This document shows, one piece after another, positions 24,460 through 32,789 of a DNA stretch of 64,000 nucleotides. The DNA is from Desulfonatronum thioautotrophicum (GTDB lineage Bacteria; Desulfobacterota; Desulfovibrionia; Desulfovibrionales; Desulfonatronaceae): NCBI RefSeq assembly GCF_000934745.1, contig NZ_JYNO01000004.1, positions 389,034-453,033 of the forward strand, given 5' to 3'. A model generated the notes under the pieces. It was not told the origin of the DNA. It did no database searches and saw nothing but the letters and a program-made list of their open reading frames with translations. Made by a program: the position numbers and the translations under genes. Position 1 is the stretch's first letter, and each line of letters opens with the position of its first letter.

Positions 24460-24589
24460 AGCCAATCGACAGCAAAGAGGGAATTTTGAAGGGGAAGTCA
24501 TCCAGCTTCCCCCTTCTTTTTGCCCACAAAGTGATATCAAAAAATCACCTTCACCACCTACCCGCGCACTCTCCCTTTCACGTCGACGA

Positions 24590-24720
24590 TCTTCCTTGTC
24601 CGCCAAGTCACGGGCGGCTTTCCCTGGCAACCGTCCGCCGGGGAAATGTCCTGAATGTCGAACGACCAAAGGGAGTGGGCGGTTCAACCTTCTTCATTTT
24701 CCACCGCCCGCTCCGCTCAA
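24590..24720 (+). repeat. RAYT-associated repeat, partial copy
   Basis: Contains GGCAACCGTCCGCCGGGGA, GTCGAACGACCAAAGGGAG and GGGCGGTTCAA with the complementary CCGCCCGCTCCGCT. Confidence 0.7.
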
Positions 24721-24794
24721 GCCGCCAAGGACACCAAGAAGAAAGAGTTTTCAGCTTCCACCGGAAAGATGCGGCAGTCAAAAGGCTTCACGCC

Positions 24795-24985
24795 TGCGGG
24801 GATGGTTCAGGATTGGTTGACAAATCCGTGTATGAAGGTTGGTTTTCCAAATGTAGGGGCGCACCTGTGTGTGCGCCCATTCGAGATAACGCCCCAACCC
24901 ATAATGGGCGGACACATAGGTCCGCCCCTACAGCACAACGTCAGCCGTAACGGTCAATTCGGGTGTCCGAAAAATGTTTCCCCCT
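24795..24985 (+). repeat. Dispersed GTAGGGGC-type repeat, copy 2
   Basis: GATTGGTTGACAAATCCGTG, then GTAGGGGCGCACCTGTGTG, an inverted partner GTCCGCCCCTAC at about 24931, then a tail ending GGGTGTCCGAAAAATG. Same order as copies at 6375 and 30955. Confidence 0.8.
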
Positions 24986-25094
24986 TCGCGCTTCCCCCTT
25001 TGCGACCTTGGCGTCTTGAACGACCAAAGGGAGTGGGTGGAAAAAAATTTCTTTCAGCACCCCTCAAGCGAGTCCGCGAGCGGGCGTGAGATAA
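24986..25094 (+). repeat. Repeat debris with a CTCAAGCGAGTCCGCGAG module
   Basis: The module CTCAAGCGAGTCCGCGAGCG (about 25064-25083) followed by GGGCGTGAGAT recurs at 26338-26370 and, inverted, at 56115-56145. It forms the junction with the truncated gene that follows. Confidence 0.6.
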
Positions 25095-26000
25095 AAATCA
25101 ATTGAAGCAACCGGCCTGCCCCTGCCGCAACTCCTCAAGAATCTCAACCTGGCACGCAACGGAGCGCCTAACTTGGCGGGCCTGATGCTCTTCGGCAAGT
25201 CGCCGCATGTGTTTAAACCCGCATTCATTTTCAAAGCCGTTTCCTTTCCCGGAACAGTGCTCCACGACAACCGCTACCTGGACAGTGAAGACATCGACGG
25301 CAACCTGATGGAACAGTACCGCCGCTGCATGACCTTTCTCGCCCGCAACCTGCGTCATGTCCAAGGCGGCCAAGGCTTCAACAGCCCCGGTTTGCTGGAA
25401 GTCCCCGAGGTCATCTTTGAAGAATTGCTGGTCAATGCCCTGGTGCATCGAGATTATTTTGTAAGCGCCCCTGTTCGCCTCCTGGTTTTTTCTGATCGAA
25501 TAGAGATCATCAGCCCTGGTGGGCTGCCCAACCATCTGGATGTCGAGCAGATCCGGTTTGGCATTTCCAATCTCCGAAATCCCGCCCTGGCTTCCCATGC
25601 CTTCCACCTGCTGCCGTACAGGGGATTGGGAAGCGGTATCCCCCGGGCTCTTGAAACCTGGCCGGATATTGATCTGATCGACGATCGCAGAGGTTGTCAA
25701 TTCAAGGCTGTTATTCACCGCCCTGCCATCGGCAATGCACAGCCAGAGTCACAGCCAGAGTCGCAGCCAGAGTCGATGCCAGAGTCAATGCCAAAGTCAA
25801 TGGAAGATGCCGTATTGCATATCCTGATGCACAAGCCGGCAAGCAAGGCGGAAATATCTCAACGGCTCGGACAGAAACAGATTTCAGGGCAGTTGAATAA
25901 AGTCATCCGCAAGTTGATTGGTGCCGGAAAGATTGAGTATACCATTCCGGAAAAGCCGATGAGCCGTTTGCAAAAATATCGAATAAAAGAAAAAGAATAG
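25095..26000 (+). pseudogene. C-terminal part of a RecG/AlbA-type ATP-binding regulator
   Basis: The frame opens at 25095 directly after repeat sequence and reads GLPLPQLLKNLNLARNGAPN, LAGLMLFGKSPHVFKP, FEELLVNALVHRDYF, and DRIEIISPGGLPNHLDVEQI, the C-terminal half of the 'ATP-dependent DNA helicase RecG-related' (AlbA_2-containing) family. The N-terminal AlbA_2 domain is missing, cut at the repeat junction. A PESQPESMPES low-complexity linker (short tandem repeat) leads to a C-terminal winged-helix-like region. There is no convincing start, so the gene is probably dead. Despite the database name, these are not helicases. Confidence 0.75.
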
Positions 26001-26089
26001 CCTCACGCCCGCTACGCTAGAGCCGAGGAGACGCAGAGGAAAGGCAATATTATTCATGCCCAGCCCCCAAGTTGGGGTCTGGCCATGGG

Positions 26090-26375
26090 ATGCTCCCCGC
26101 AGGGAGCGAGCGGTTCAACATTCTTCTTTTTCAACCGCCCGCTTCGCTCGACAGATGGGACAAAAGAAGGGACGAAGGATGAGTATTCTCGGCCGCAGAC
26201 CGTTTTGGCCTCGAAACATCTGCCCGCAGGGCACGGCCTTTTTCCCCGGCAACCGTCCGCCGGGGGAACGTCCCTTACGTCGAACGACCGCAGGGAGTGG
26301 GCGGTTAAATCTTTCTCCTCTCCGCGCCTCGGCGTCTCAAGCGAGTCCCCGAGCGGGCGAGAGATAAAAAAGAAA
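26090..26375 (+). repeat. RAYT-associated repeat, copy
   Basis: AACCGCCCGCTTCGCTCGAC, GGCCGCAGACCGTTTTGGCC, CCCCGGCAACCGTCCGCCGG and GGGCGGTTAA, then the CTCAAGCGAGTC module. Confidence 0.75.
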
Positions 26376-26518
26376 TGAAAAACCATGGTCTCACGCCCAC
26401 GTAGACCTATCCTGCAATAACGGATACGTGCAGGGCAGGCAGCCGGGAAAACGTCCCAAGCAGGTAAGATGGATGGGAAATTGGGCCTTTGCCGCCAATA
26501 ACAAGGGAGAAATACTTT
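26376..26518. other. Leader region of the second hicBA pair
   Basis: Non-coding; AAGGGAG about ten bases before hicB serves as ribosome site. Confidence 0.35.
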
Positions 26519-26743
26519 ATGCCGCGAAGCAAACATTTCCCAGTGGTAATTGAACAAGACAAGGATGGCGTCTATATCGTGAGTTGTCCTCTGTTCCAAG
26601 GTTGTCATAGCTATGGATACACCGTGGAAGAGGCTATGGAAAACATCAGGGAGGCCATCCAGGCATGCATGGATGAAATGCCGGACATTTCCGAAGCATC
26701 TACAAAATTTATTGGCCTCCGTGATCTGGAGCTATCGTTGTGA
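26519..26743 (+). CDS. hicB: HicB antitoxin (second pair)
   Basis: A 74-residue HicB: FPVVIEQDKDGVYIVSCPLF, QGCHSYGYTVEEAMENIREA, then an ELSL end. Not closely similar to the HicB at 15721, so the two loci are separate acquisitions rather than a duplication. The ATG at 26519 follows a GGGAG site; the frame runs ten codons further upstream without one. Its stop overlaps the hicA start (GTGA). Confidence 0.88.
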   Translation: MPRSKHFPVVIEQDKDGVYIVSCPLFQGCHSYGYTVEEAMENIREAIQACMDEMPDISEASTKFIGLRDLELSL

Positions 26744-26970
26744 CAATACAACCTGCCCTGACATTCCGCGAATTCATCACGCGGGTTGAGCGGCCAGGTT
26801 TCGTAAGGGTCAGACAAAAGGGGTCACATATCAGACTTATGCATATCGATGGAAGAAAAACGACAATACCGGATCACGGCGGGAGGGGCGTTCCGAAAGG
26901 TTTGATGTCGAAAATCATCCGTCATGATCTGGAAATGTCGATGGATGCTTTTTTCAATGCAAGCGAATAG
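26740..26970 (+). CDS. hicA: HicA toxin (second pair)
   Basis: A 76-residue HicA-type mRNA interferase: FITRVERPGFVRVRQKGSHI with the catalytic His, RKTTIPDHGGRGVPKGLMSK, IIRHDLEMSMDAFF. GTG start inside the hicB stop codon means strict translational coupling. The His-containing GSH motif and C-terminal helix are intact, so the toxin is probably functional. Confidence 0.88.
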   Translation: MTIQPALTFREFITRVERPGFVRVRQKGSHIRLMHIDGRKTTIPDHGGRGVPKGLMSKIIRHDLEMSMDAFFNASE

Positions 26971-27009
26971 ATATATCCTTACGCAGGAGCCATCGGCGAG
27001 TTCTCAGAA

Positions 27010-27600
27010 CATTGAGCGCCATTGCGGCCAAAAAACAGCCCACCAGCTGGCGCTGGATAAAATGCCCGCAGGGCACGGAGTCTTTTCCCCGGCAACCGTC
27101 CGCCGGGGAAACGTCCCCCACGTCGAGTGAACGTAGTGAACGGGCGGTTAAAAATTCTTTCTTAACCGCCCGCTTCGCTCGGCACTTGGGACAAAACAGG
27201 GGACGACGGATTTTCTAGGCCGCAGACCGTTGCGGCCAAGAAACAGCCCCCCAGCTCCCGCTGGATAAAAATGCCCGCAGGGCACGGCACCTTTTCCCCG
27301 GCAACCGTCCGCCGGGGAAATGTCCCTAATGTCGAGTGAGCGAAGCGAACGGGCGGTTAAAGAATCTTTATTAACCGCCCGCTCCGCTCGACAGGAGGGA
27401 CAAAACAGGGGACGACGGATTTTCCCGGCCGCGGACCGTTGCGGCCAGGAAACAGCCCCTCCAGCTGACGCTGGATAAAATGCCCGCCAGGGCACGGCAC
27501 CCTTTCCCCGGCAACCGTCCGCCGGGGAAACGTCCCCCAAGTCGAGTGAACGAAGTGAACGGGCGGTTAATAAAATCTTTCTCAACCGCCCAGTTTCCAA
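27010..27600 (+). repeat. Three tandem units (about 209 bp) of the RAYT-associated repeat
   Basis: GCGGCC landmarks at 27024, 27232 and 27441 give a 208-209 bp period. Each unit carries CCAGCTxxCGCTGG, TGCCCGCAGGGCA, CCCCGGCAACCGTCCGCCGG and the long stem GTCGAGTGAACG...GGGCGGTTAA with AACCGCCCGCTTCGCTCG. Confidence 0.88.
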
Positions 27601-27638
27601 AACTCGACATAACATAGCGGATGCGCTATCAATCACCT

Positions 27639-27971
27639 ATGAATTGGTCGATCACATACTATAGTGATTCCTTGCAAAAAGACATCCTTGCCTTGCCCGC
27701 GGGATTTCTGGCCCGGTATCTCCAGTACGCGGAACACATGGCGCTCTATGGTCCGGATCTGGGCATGCCACATACCCGTTCCATGGGCCAGGGGCTGTTC
27801 GAACTGCGCCTGAAGGCTTCTGAGGGTACTGCCCGGGTGTTCTATTGCACTGTGATTGGCAAGCGTATCGTCATTCTTCATCAATTCATCAAGAAAACAA
27901 ACAAAACACCGCCCAAGGAACGTGATTTGGCTCGGAAGAGAATGAAGGAGATCAAAAATGCTTTCCCATGA
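27639..27971 (+). CDS. HigB-like (Gp49 family) toxin
   Basis: A 110-residue RelE-superfamily toxin: MNWSITYYSDSLQKDILALP, PHTRSMGQGLFELRLKASEG, TARVFYCTVIGKRIVILHQF, IKKTNKTPPKERDLARKRM. The FELRLK and ARVFY strands and the IKKTNKTP loop are standard. Start at M7 of the open frame (27639), as the preceding codons lack family similarity. It overlaps the antitoxin gene by 14 bases. Undamaged homologue of the split toxin at 17195-17679. Confidence 0.87.
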   Translation: MNWSITYYSDSLQKDILALPAGFLARYLQYAEHMALYGPDLGMPHTRSMGQGLFELRLKASEGTARVFYCTVIGKRIVILHQFIKKTNKTPPKERDLARKRMKEIKNAFP

Positions 27972-28245
27972 AGAACTGAAAACCAAGGCTCTTAATCGGC
28001 CCGATGTAAAAGCCGAATATGATCGTCTTGAGCCGGAATTCGCATTTCTGGACGAGGTGTTGAAAGCCCGGGCCTCTACCGGTCTGACACAGGCGGAAGT
28101 GGCCAGACGAATCGGTACGACGCAATCCGCCATTGCCAGGCTGGAGTCCTGCAATGCAAAGCACTCCCCATCCATTGCAACCCTGCAAAAATACGCCGCG
28201 GCACTCGGATGTCGTCTGGAAGTCCGGCTGGTCAGGCCTGAATGA
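27958..28245 (+). CDS. HigA-like XRE antitoxin
   Basis: A 95-residue antitoxin with the helix-turn-helix ASTGLTQAEVARRIGTTQSA, AIARLESCNAKHSPSIATLQ, then KYAAALGCRLEVRLV. Toxin-first order with overlap is the usual HigBA layout, so it probably represses the operon together with the toxin. The stop is immediately followed by another RAYT-associated repeat copy. Confidence 0.88.
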   Translation: MLSHEELKTKALNRPDVKAEYDRLEPEFAFLDEVLKARASTGLTQAEVARRIGTTQSAIARLESCNAKHSPSIATLQKYAAALGCRLEVRLVRPE

Positions 28246-28249
28246 GAAA

Positions 28250-28360
28250 ACCCTCCAGCTACCGCTGGATAAAACGCCCGCAGGGCGCGGAGCCCCTTTC
28301 CCCGGCAACCGTCCGCCGGGGAAATGTCCCAAACGTCGAGCGTAGCGGGCGGTTAGAATT
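28250..28360 (+). repeat. RAYT-associated repeat, last copy
   Basis: CTCCAGCTACCGCTGGAT, GCCCGCAGGGCGCGG, CCCCGGCAACCGTCCGCCGG, GTCGAGCGTAGCGGGCGGTT. It abuts the end of epsI. Confidence 0.78.
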
Positions 28361-28378
28361 CTCTTTGCCCCCCGGAGC

Positions 28379-29011
28379 TTATTCCGGCAAAAAAGTGAGG
28401 ATGACCGGAAAAAAGTCCTGGATGAAGCGATCGGCTGCTTCCTGGGCCTGGGTTACAGTCTGGTTCTGGACGGGGACGGAGATGCGGATGAAGCTGGTGT
28501 CCCGGCGGCGGTGGAAGATGGAGTTGCGGATTTCCGAGAGTTTCAGGGCATACTCGCTGGTCAGGGTCCGGTCGCGGACCTGAAACCAGTAGAAAAACAG
28601 CTCGCTTTGCTCACCGCGCTGGTACAGGGCCTGGACGAGTTGCACCGGACCGGCCGGAGTTTCGATTTGGCGCTGTTCGGTGGTTGCGGGAAACCAGCCG
28701 CTGCCGGGCAGGCAGTGCCTGGGGGAGTGGATCGGTCCACTGTCCTTGCCCCCGCTGTGAAAGCCGATGTACAGGTCCACGCGCTGCCGTTGCTCGTTGA
28801 TGTACTGCCGGTACAGGTAGTCCGCGGGGCGCAGCTCCGCGAGGGCACTTGCGCTGAATTCGGACTGCCCGATCATCTCCCAGCCCGCGTGGGAGGTGGG
28901 GAACTGGGTGAACGGGGTGTTCATCGGTACGGCGATGTCCTCGTGGGTGAACAGATAGATCGCCCCAAGGCCCAGCAGGGCGTAGACGATCAGAAAGCGG
29001 GTCTTTTTCAT
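28379..29011 (-). CDS. epsI: EpsI-type exosortase accessory protein
   Basis: A 210-residue membrane-anchored protein working with exosortase. Seen: one N-terminal transmembrane segment (residues 5-21), then the EpsI domain with WEMIGQSEF, VDLYIGFHSGGKDSGPIHSP, RHCLPGSGWFP and LYQRGEQSELFFYWFQVRD. The conserved C-x-PGSGW and YWFQ elements are present. Ribosome site AAGGA before the ATG. It lies about 170 bp downstream of the exosortase gene on the same strand, but a GTAGGGGC-type repeat has been inserted between them. In other lineages EpsI is fused to exosortase; here it is separate. Confidence 0.92.
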   Translation of the reverse strand: MKKTRFLIVYALLGLGAIYLFTHEDIAVPMNTPFTQFPTSHAGWEMIGQSEFSASALAELRPADYLYRQYINEQRQRVDLYIGFHSGGKDSGPIHSPRHCLPGSGWFPATTEQRQIETPAGPVQLVQALYQRGEQSELFFYWFQVRDRTLTSEYALKLSEIRNSIFHRRRDTSFIRISVPVQNQTVTQAQEAADRFIQDFFPVILTFLPE

Positions 29012-29049
29012 GGTGGGTTCCTTGGCAGTCCGTTGAAATCATCCGTGAT

Positions 29050-29190
29050 GCGGTATCGTAGGGGCAGACCTCCGTGTCTGCCCTGTATCGTCGCGGTTGG
29101 TCGCGGTTGCAGGGGCGCTGGGCATCTTGCCGCCCCCCCGCGGTATCGCACCCACCCGTAGAGGGCGACCGGCCGGTCGCCCCTACATCG
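29050..29190 (+). repeat. GTAGGGGC-type inverted repeat between exosortase and epsI
   Basis: GTAGGGGCAGACCTCCGTG at the left and GGTCGCCCCTAC at the right, with a GTCGCGGTTG direct repeat inside. It overlaps the last codons of the exosortase gene. Confidence 0.7.
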
Positions 29191-30040
29191 GCGGGGTCGT
29201 GTTTTTTCTGCCGAACAGGGAGAGAAAGCCGCCAAAGGCCAGCAGCAGGACCATGGCCACGAAGAAGACCGCGAATCCGGCGAAGTCATGGAAAAAGCCC
29301 TCCGCCACCTGGGCGCCCCAGTACTGGGCCAGGAACCCGGTGACGATGACCCGCATGGCATTGGTCAGCACGGCAATGGGCAGGGTGGAGAAGATGATCA
29401 GCCAGCGCTTGACCATGGATTTCTGGGTCAGGAAGGCAAAGGCCACGCCCAGGGCCAAAAGGGACATGATGGAGCGCAGCCCGCTGCAGGCGTCGGCCAC
29501 TTCCAGCACGGTGTTCGGGAACATGATGATGTTGCCCTCGTGCCAGACGATGACCCCCAGCAGTTTCAGGGTGGCCACGGAAAATTCGGTGACAAAGAGC
29601 TTCAGGGGAAATGCCGCGGCGTCGTAGACAATGTAGGGGATGGGCACCATCAGGACCAGGAAGCCCAGGGGCAGGGAAAGTTTCTTGAATACCTTTATGC
29701 CGAAGAAATACAGGACCAGTCCGGCCAGGAGGATCACCAGAGAGACGCGCATGCTGAAGTATTCCGTGCCCACATAGCCCAGGGAGAGCAGCCCGAGCCC
29801 TCCGGCAATGACCAGCAGTCCAAGGTTGCTCGGCTCCGCCGGAGTGGTGCGCAGGTCGTCCCAGCGCTGGTAGATGAAAAACGCGGAAATGAACGGAACC
29901 AGAAAACCGTGGGAGTAGTTCTCGTCATTGTACCAGTCCAGGACCATATCCGGAAAGATTCCGGAATAGAGCACACCAAGCAAGGGGAGCAGCCCAAGCA
30001 GGTAGAATTTATTGGCTTTCAGGGATTCGAGAAATGTCAT
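29183..30040 (-). CDS. Exosortase (PEP-CTERM transpeptidase)
   Basis: A 285-residue multi-pass inner-membrane protein that cleaves and probably transfers PEP-CTERM proteins. Seen: about eight hydrophobic segments and the catalytic triad in order: Cys in EVADACSGLRSIMSLLAL, Arg in LTNAMRVIVTG and His in EGFFHDFAGFAVFF. Length is that of the EpsH/XrtA core without a fused EpsI domain. The last residues (GRKNTTPPM) lie inside a dispersed repeat, so the C-terminus may have been altered by it. Substrates in the window: the PEP-CTERM protein at 8849 and formerly the gene whose tail remains at 21361. Confidence 0.93.
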   Translation of the reverse strand: MTFLESLKANKFYLLGLLPLLGVLYSGIFPDMVLDWYNDENYSHGFLVPFISAFFIYQRWDDLRTTPAEPSNLGLLVIAGGLGLLSLGYVGTEYFSMRVSLVILLAGLVLYFFGIKVFKKLSLPLGFLVLMVPIPYIVYDAAAFPLKLFVTEFSVATLKLLGVIVWHEGNIIMFPNTVLEVADACSGLRSIMSLLALGVAFAFLTQKSMVKRWLIIFSTLPIAVLTNAMRVIVTGFLAQYWGAQVAEGFFHDFAGFAVFFVAMVLLLAFGGFLSLFGRKNTTPPM

Positions 30041-30169
30041 GGGGAGCCTAGGGGGGATAAGGGTTGTCGATGCGCCGTGGAGTTGATTCCGGATTTTTCA
30101 GTCCGGATTTCGTGCATGGAATAATCTAACAAAAATCATGCCGTGATCCCCCGGGGCAGGTCTTGTTAG

Positions 30170-30317
30170 GCGTTGTTTGTTATTCGTTATTTGTTATTTG
30201 CTGTTTGTTATTCGTTAATTGTTATTCGTTATTTGCTATTTGCTATTTGCTATACGCTAACTATTAACCAATAACCATTAACTATTAACCAATAACCATT
30301 AACCACTAACCAATAAC
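30170..30317 (+). repeat. Heptamer arrays (GTTATTY and AACCAWT)
   Basis: Ten to eleven GTTATTY-like heptamers, then about nine AACCAWT-like heptamers, which are roughly complementary so the two halves could pair. Between two minus-strand genes. Confidence 0.8.
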
Positions 30318-30755
30318 TCACAACCGCCGGAACCAGCGATGGTAAACCCAGACCCCCAGCGCGGCTCCGATGGTATTGAAAAGTACGTCCGAGAGGGAGG
30401 CGAAGCGGCCGGGAATCATGGACTGGAACCATTCCTGGAACACGCCGAAGCCCACTGCCAGGCCAAAGGCCAGGATGGCGGCGGTCTGGAGGCCTTGGAT
30501 GTACCTGCGCAGGGTCCAGCGCCAGAAAAAGGCCAATAGGCCGTAGGCCGGGATGTGCAGCAGATTCTGGATGGCCGGGGCCAGCAGTTGCAGGAACCAG
30601 AGGGCGTGGCGCTGGTCAGGAGCTGTCTGGCCATCGCCGGGAACCGAGGCCATGATGAGCATCAGGGCCATGTAGCCCAGCGGGACCACGGCACTGAGGT
30701 GCCGGTCGCGGACAATATTCCGGAGTGTGGTGCTGTACGATGAACGTGGGGGCAT
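30318..30755 (-). CDS. VanZ-like membrane protein
   Basis: A 145-residue protein with four hydrophobic segments. Seen: IQNLLHIPAYGLLAFFWRW, FGVFQEWFQSMIPGRFASLS, DVLFNTIGAALGVWVYHRW, the VanZ pattern (H...Y, E..Q...PGR..s..D...N..G). Known: VanZ-family proteins are frequent near exosortase and exopolysaccharide genes; biochemical role unknown. It precedes the exosortase gene by about 280 bp on the same strand. Confidence 0.82.
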   Translation of the reverse strand: MPPRSSYSTTLRNIVRDRHLSAVVPLGYMALMLIMASVPGDGQTAPDQRHALWFLQLLAPAIQNLLHIPAYGLLAFFWRWTLRRYIQGLQTAAILAFGLAVGFGVFQEWFQSMIPGRFASLSDVLFNTIGAALGVWVYHRWFRRL

Positions 30756-30954
30756 TGTTTTTTCTGGTTGAACGCTAAGGAGTCAACACCATGCAAGGTC
30801 CCGGCCAAAATGCATGGCGGATTGTCCGGAATATCCGGAAAATGGACGGACCGGTCCATATCGAACGGATTGTCCGCAATCCGCGTTGACCAAGGACCCC
30901 GCCCACGCCAGCGAACCACATTCCGGCGCAGAAGGGATGGTTCAGAACGCCGAA
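30756..30954. other. Intergenic, nothing recognised
   Basis: Divergent promoter region between the VanZ gene and the glycosyltransferase. No clear promoter motif; the right part merges into repeat copy 3. Confidence 0.35.
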
Positions 30955-31160
30955 TTTTTTTGTTTACATTTTTTCGGACATCCGGGTTTGACCGTGACGG
31001 GTGACGTTGTGCGTAGGGGCGCACCTGTGTGTGCGCCCCATTCGAGGTAACGCCTCAAACCGTAATGGGCGGACACACAGGTCCGCCCCTACGGTGGGAC
31101 AACCAAACCCCATAAACGGATTTGTCAACCAAATTCTGAACCATCCCTGGCAGAGATATA
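30955..31160 (-). repeat. Dispersed GTAGGGGC-type repeat, copy 3 (inverted)
   Basis: Begins ATTTTTTCGGACATCCGGG, then GTAGGGGCGCACCTGTGTG, GTCCGCCCCTAC at 31081-31092, then CATAAACGGATTTGTCAACC and GAACCATCCC, the reverse of copies 1 and 2. Confidence 0.82.
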
Positions 31161-31257
31161 AAATAGATCCTTTGCTCCCTCCCCACCCATGCACCCAGGC
31201 CCGGTTTTTGCTGACAGGAATCGAGCGCAGCCTCCCGCCAAAGGATGATAACCTTTC

Positions 31258-32379
31258 ATGACCAACCAGCCACATATTCTGCATGTCTTCGACAATTTCC
31301 GGGTCGGGGGGACCGAGGTGCGGACCTGCCGGATCATCAATGGTCTGGGCTCGGCCTTTCGGCACACCATTGTCTCCATGCGCGGGAATTTTGCCGCTGC
31401 CGGCCTGATCGATCCGGCCGTGGCCATTGACTACGTTCATCCCCAAAACCTGTCAGACTGCAACCGCTTGCAACTTCTGCTCCGGATCAATCAATATTTA
31501 CGCCAAACAGCGCCGCATCTCCTGGTGGCCTACGACTGGGGGGCCATTGACTGGGCGATGAGCAACGTCATCCGTCGGGTCTGCCGGTGCGTGATGACCA
31601 TCGAAGGGTTCGAGGAATCCGAGCTGTTCCGGCAGCAGCCCAAACGTTGGCTGCTGCGCCGGTTGTTCTATCCCCGCTGCGATCAGGTGGTGGGCTGTTC
31701 CACGGTGCTGTGCACCATAGCCCGGGATTCCTGGGGGGTCCGGGCTCCGGGCAAGCTGCTGCACATCCCCAACGGCATCGACTGCACCCAGTTTCAGCCC
31801 AGTCCCGGAAAACAGGATCAACCGGACCAGGATCAGCCGGGACGAGAGGTTGTCCTGGGCATCGTCGGGTCGCTGATCAAGCTGAAAAATCATGCCCTGC
31901 TGCTGGAGAGCATGGCCCTGGCCGCGGCCAAGGTTCCGCTGCGGCTGGTCATCGTGGGCGAGGGCCCGGAGCGGGCCAACCTGGAGCAGCGCTGTGTGGA
32001 GTTGGGCATTGCCGGCCAGGTGTCTTTCACCGGCCTGCTGGAGAATCCGGCAAGCGTGCTGCAGGACCTGGACATCTACTGCTTGGCCTCGATCACCGAG
32101 CAGATGCCCATGGTCGTCCTGGAAGCCATGGCCACCGGGCTGCCGGTGGTGGGCACGGATGTGGGCGATGTCCGGGAGATGGTGGCCGAAGCCAACAAGC
32201 CCTTCATCGTCCCCAGCGGCGACGCCCAACAATATGCCCAGGCCCTGGAAACCCTGGCCCGGGATGCTGTCCGGCGCAAGGAGCTGGGACAGGCCAATCT
32301 GGAAAAATGCCGGGAGCAGTACGACGAGCGGCTGATGGTGGAGCGGTACCGGGAACTTTACTTGCAAACAGGGCAGTAA
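31258..32379 (+). CDS. Glycosyltransferase family 4 protein
   Basis: A 373-residue GT-B glycosyltransferase, probably cytoplasmic and adding a sugar to a polysaccharide precursor. Seen: N-terminal FDNFRVGGTEVRTCRIINGL (glycine-rich acceptor-side loop), hinge LLHIPNGIDCTQF, VLGIVGSLIKLKNHALLLES, LVIVGEGPERANLEQRCVEL, and the nucleotide-sugar site SITEQMPMVVLEAMATGLPV with the EX7E motif. Alone on the plus strand between minus-strand exosortase and VanZ genes. Linked by context to the exosortase/EPS system; the donor sugar is unknown. Confidence 0.9.
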   Translation: MTNQPHILHVFDNFRVGGTEVRTCRIINGLGSAFRHTIVSMRGNFAAAGLIDPAVAIDYVHPQNLSDCNRLQLLLRINQYLRQTAPHLLVAYDWGAIDWAMSNVIRRVCRCVMTIEGFEESELFRQQPKRWLLRRLFYPRCDQVVGCSTVLCTIARDSWGVRAPGKLLHIPNGIDCTQFQPSPGKQDQPDQDQPGREVVLGIVGSLIKLKNHALLLESMALAAAKVPLRLVIVGEGPERANLEQRCVELGIAGQVSFTGLLENPASVLQDLDIYCLASITEQMPMVVLEAMATGLPVVGTDVGDVREMVAEANKPFIVPSGDAQQYAQALETLARDAVRRKELGQANLEKCREQYDERLMVERYRELYLQTGQ

Positions 32380-32611
32380 GCGTGCAATGCAGGATGAACC
32401 GGAGGGTCTGCTCAGGTCGCTGACTTGATCGGGAGCATGAACAACCCAGCGAAACGTTTATTTCAATAGTCTGGCCAGTTAATTTAACCACGGGGCACAC
32501 GGAGAGCACGGGGGAAGGAATTCCGTTTTTTTGCAGCTGCTTCAGGCCTTTTTTTTGACCAAGGGCTGAAATACTTTCCCCTCTGCATTGTTCGTCCTGC
32601 ATGGTCCAGCG

Positions 32612-32675
32612 AAGTTCACCCCGTGAAATGCCGCTTGCGGCGCTGCGAAGCGGATCTCACCGGGGCGAGTAGCCA
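32612..32675. repeat. Imperfect palindromic repeat (CCCCGTGAAATGCCGCTT)
   Basis: CACCCCGTGAAATGCCGCTT pairs imperfectly with AAGCGGATCTCACCGGGGCG around GCGGCGCTGCG. The surrounding 32380-32789 holds no recognisable gene. Confidence 0.6.
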
Positions 32676-32789
32676 TAAAACCTATGTATTTCAAGATGTA
32701 ATTGATCAACAACCCAGCAAGAACAAACACCTGATGCTCCGCCCACAAGGGGATGGGGTGGATGTTGGGGCGTTTGAGTATGTCGGGTT

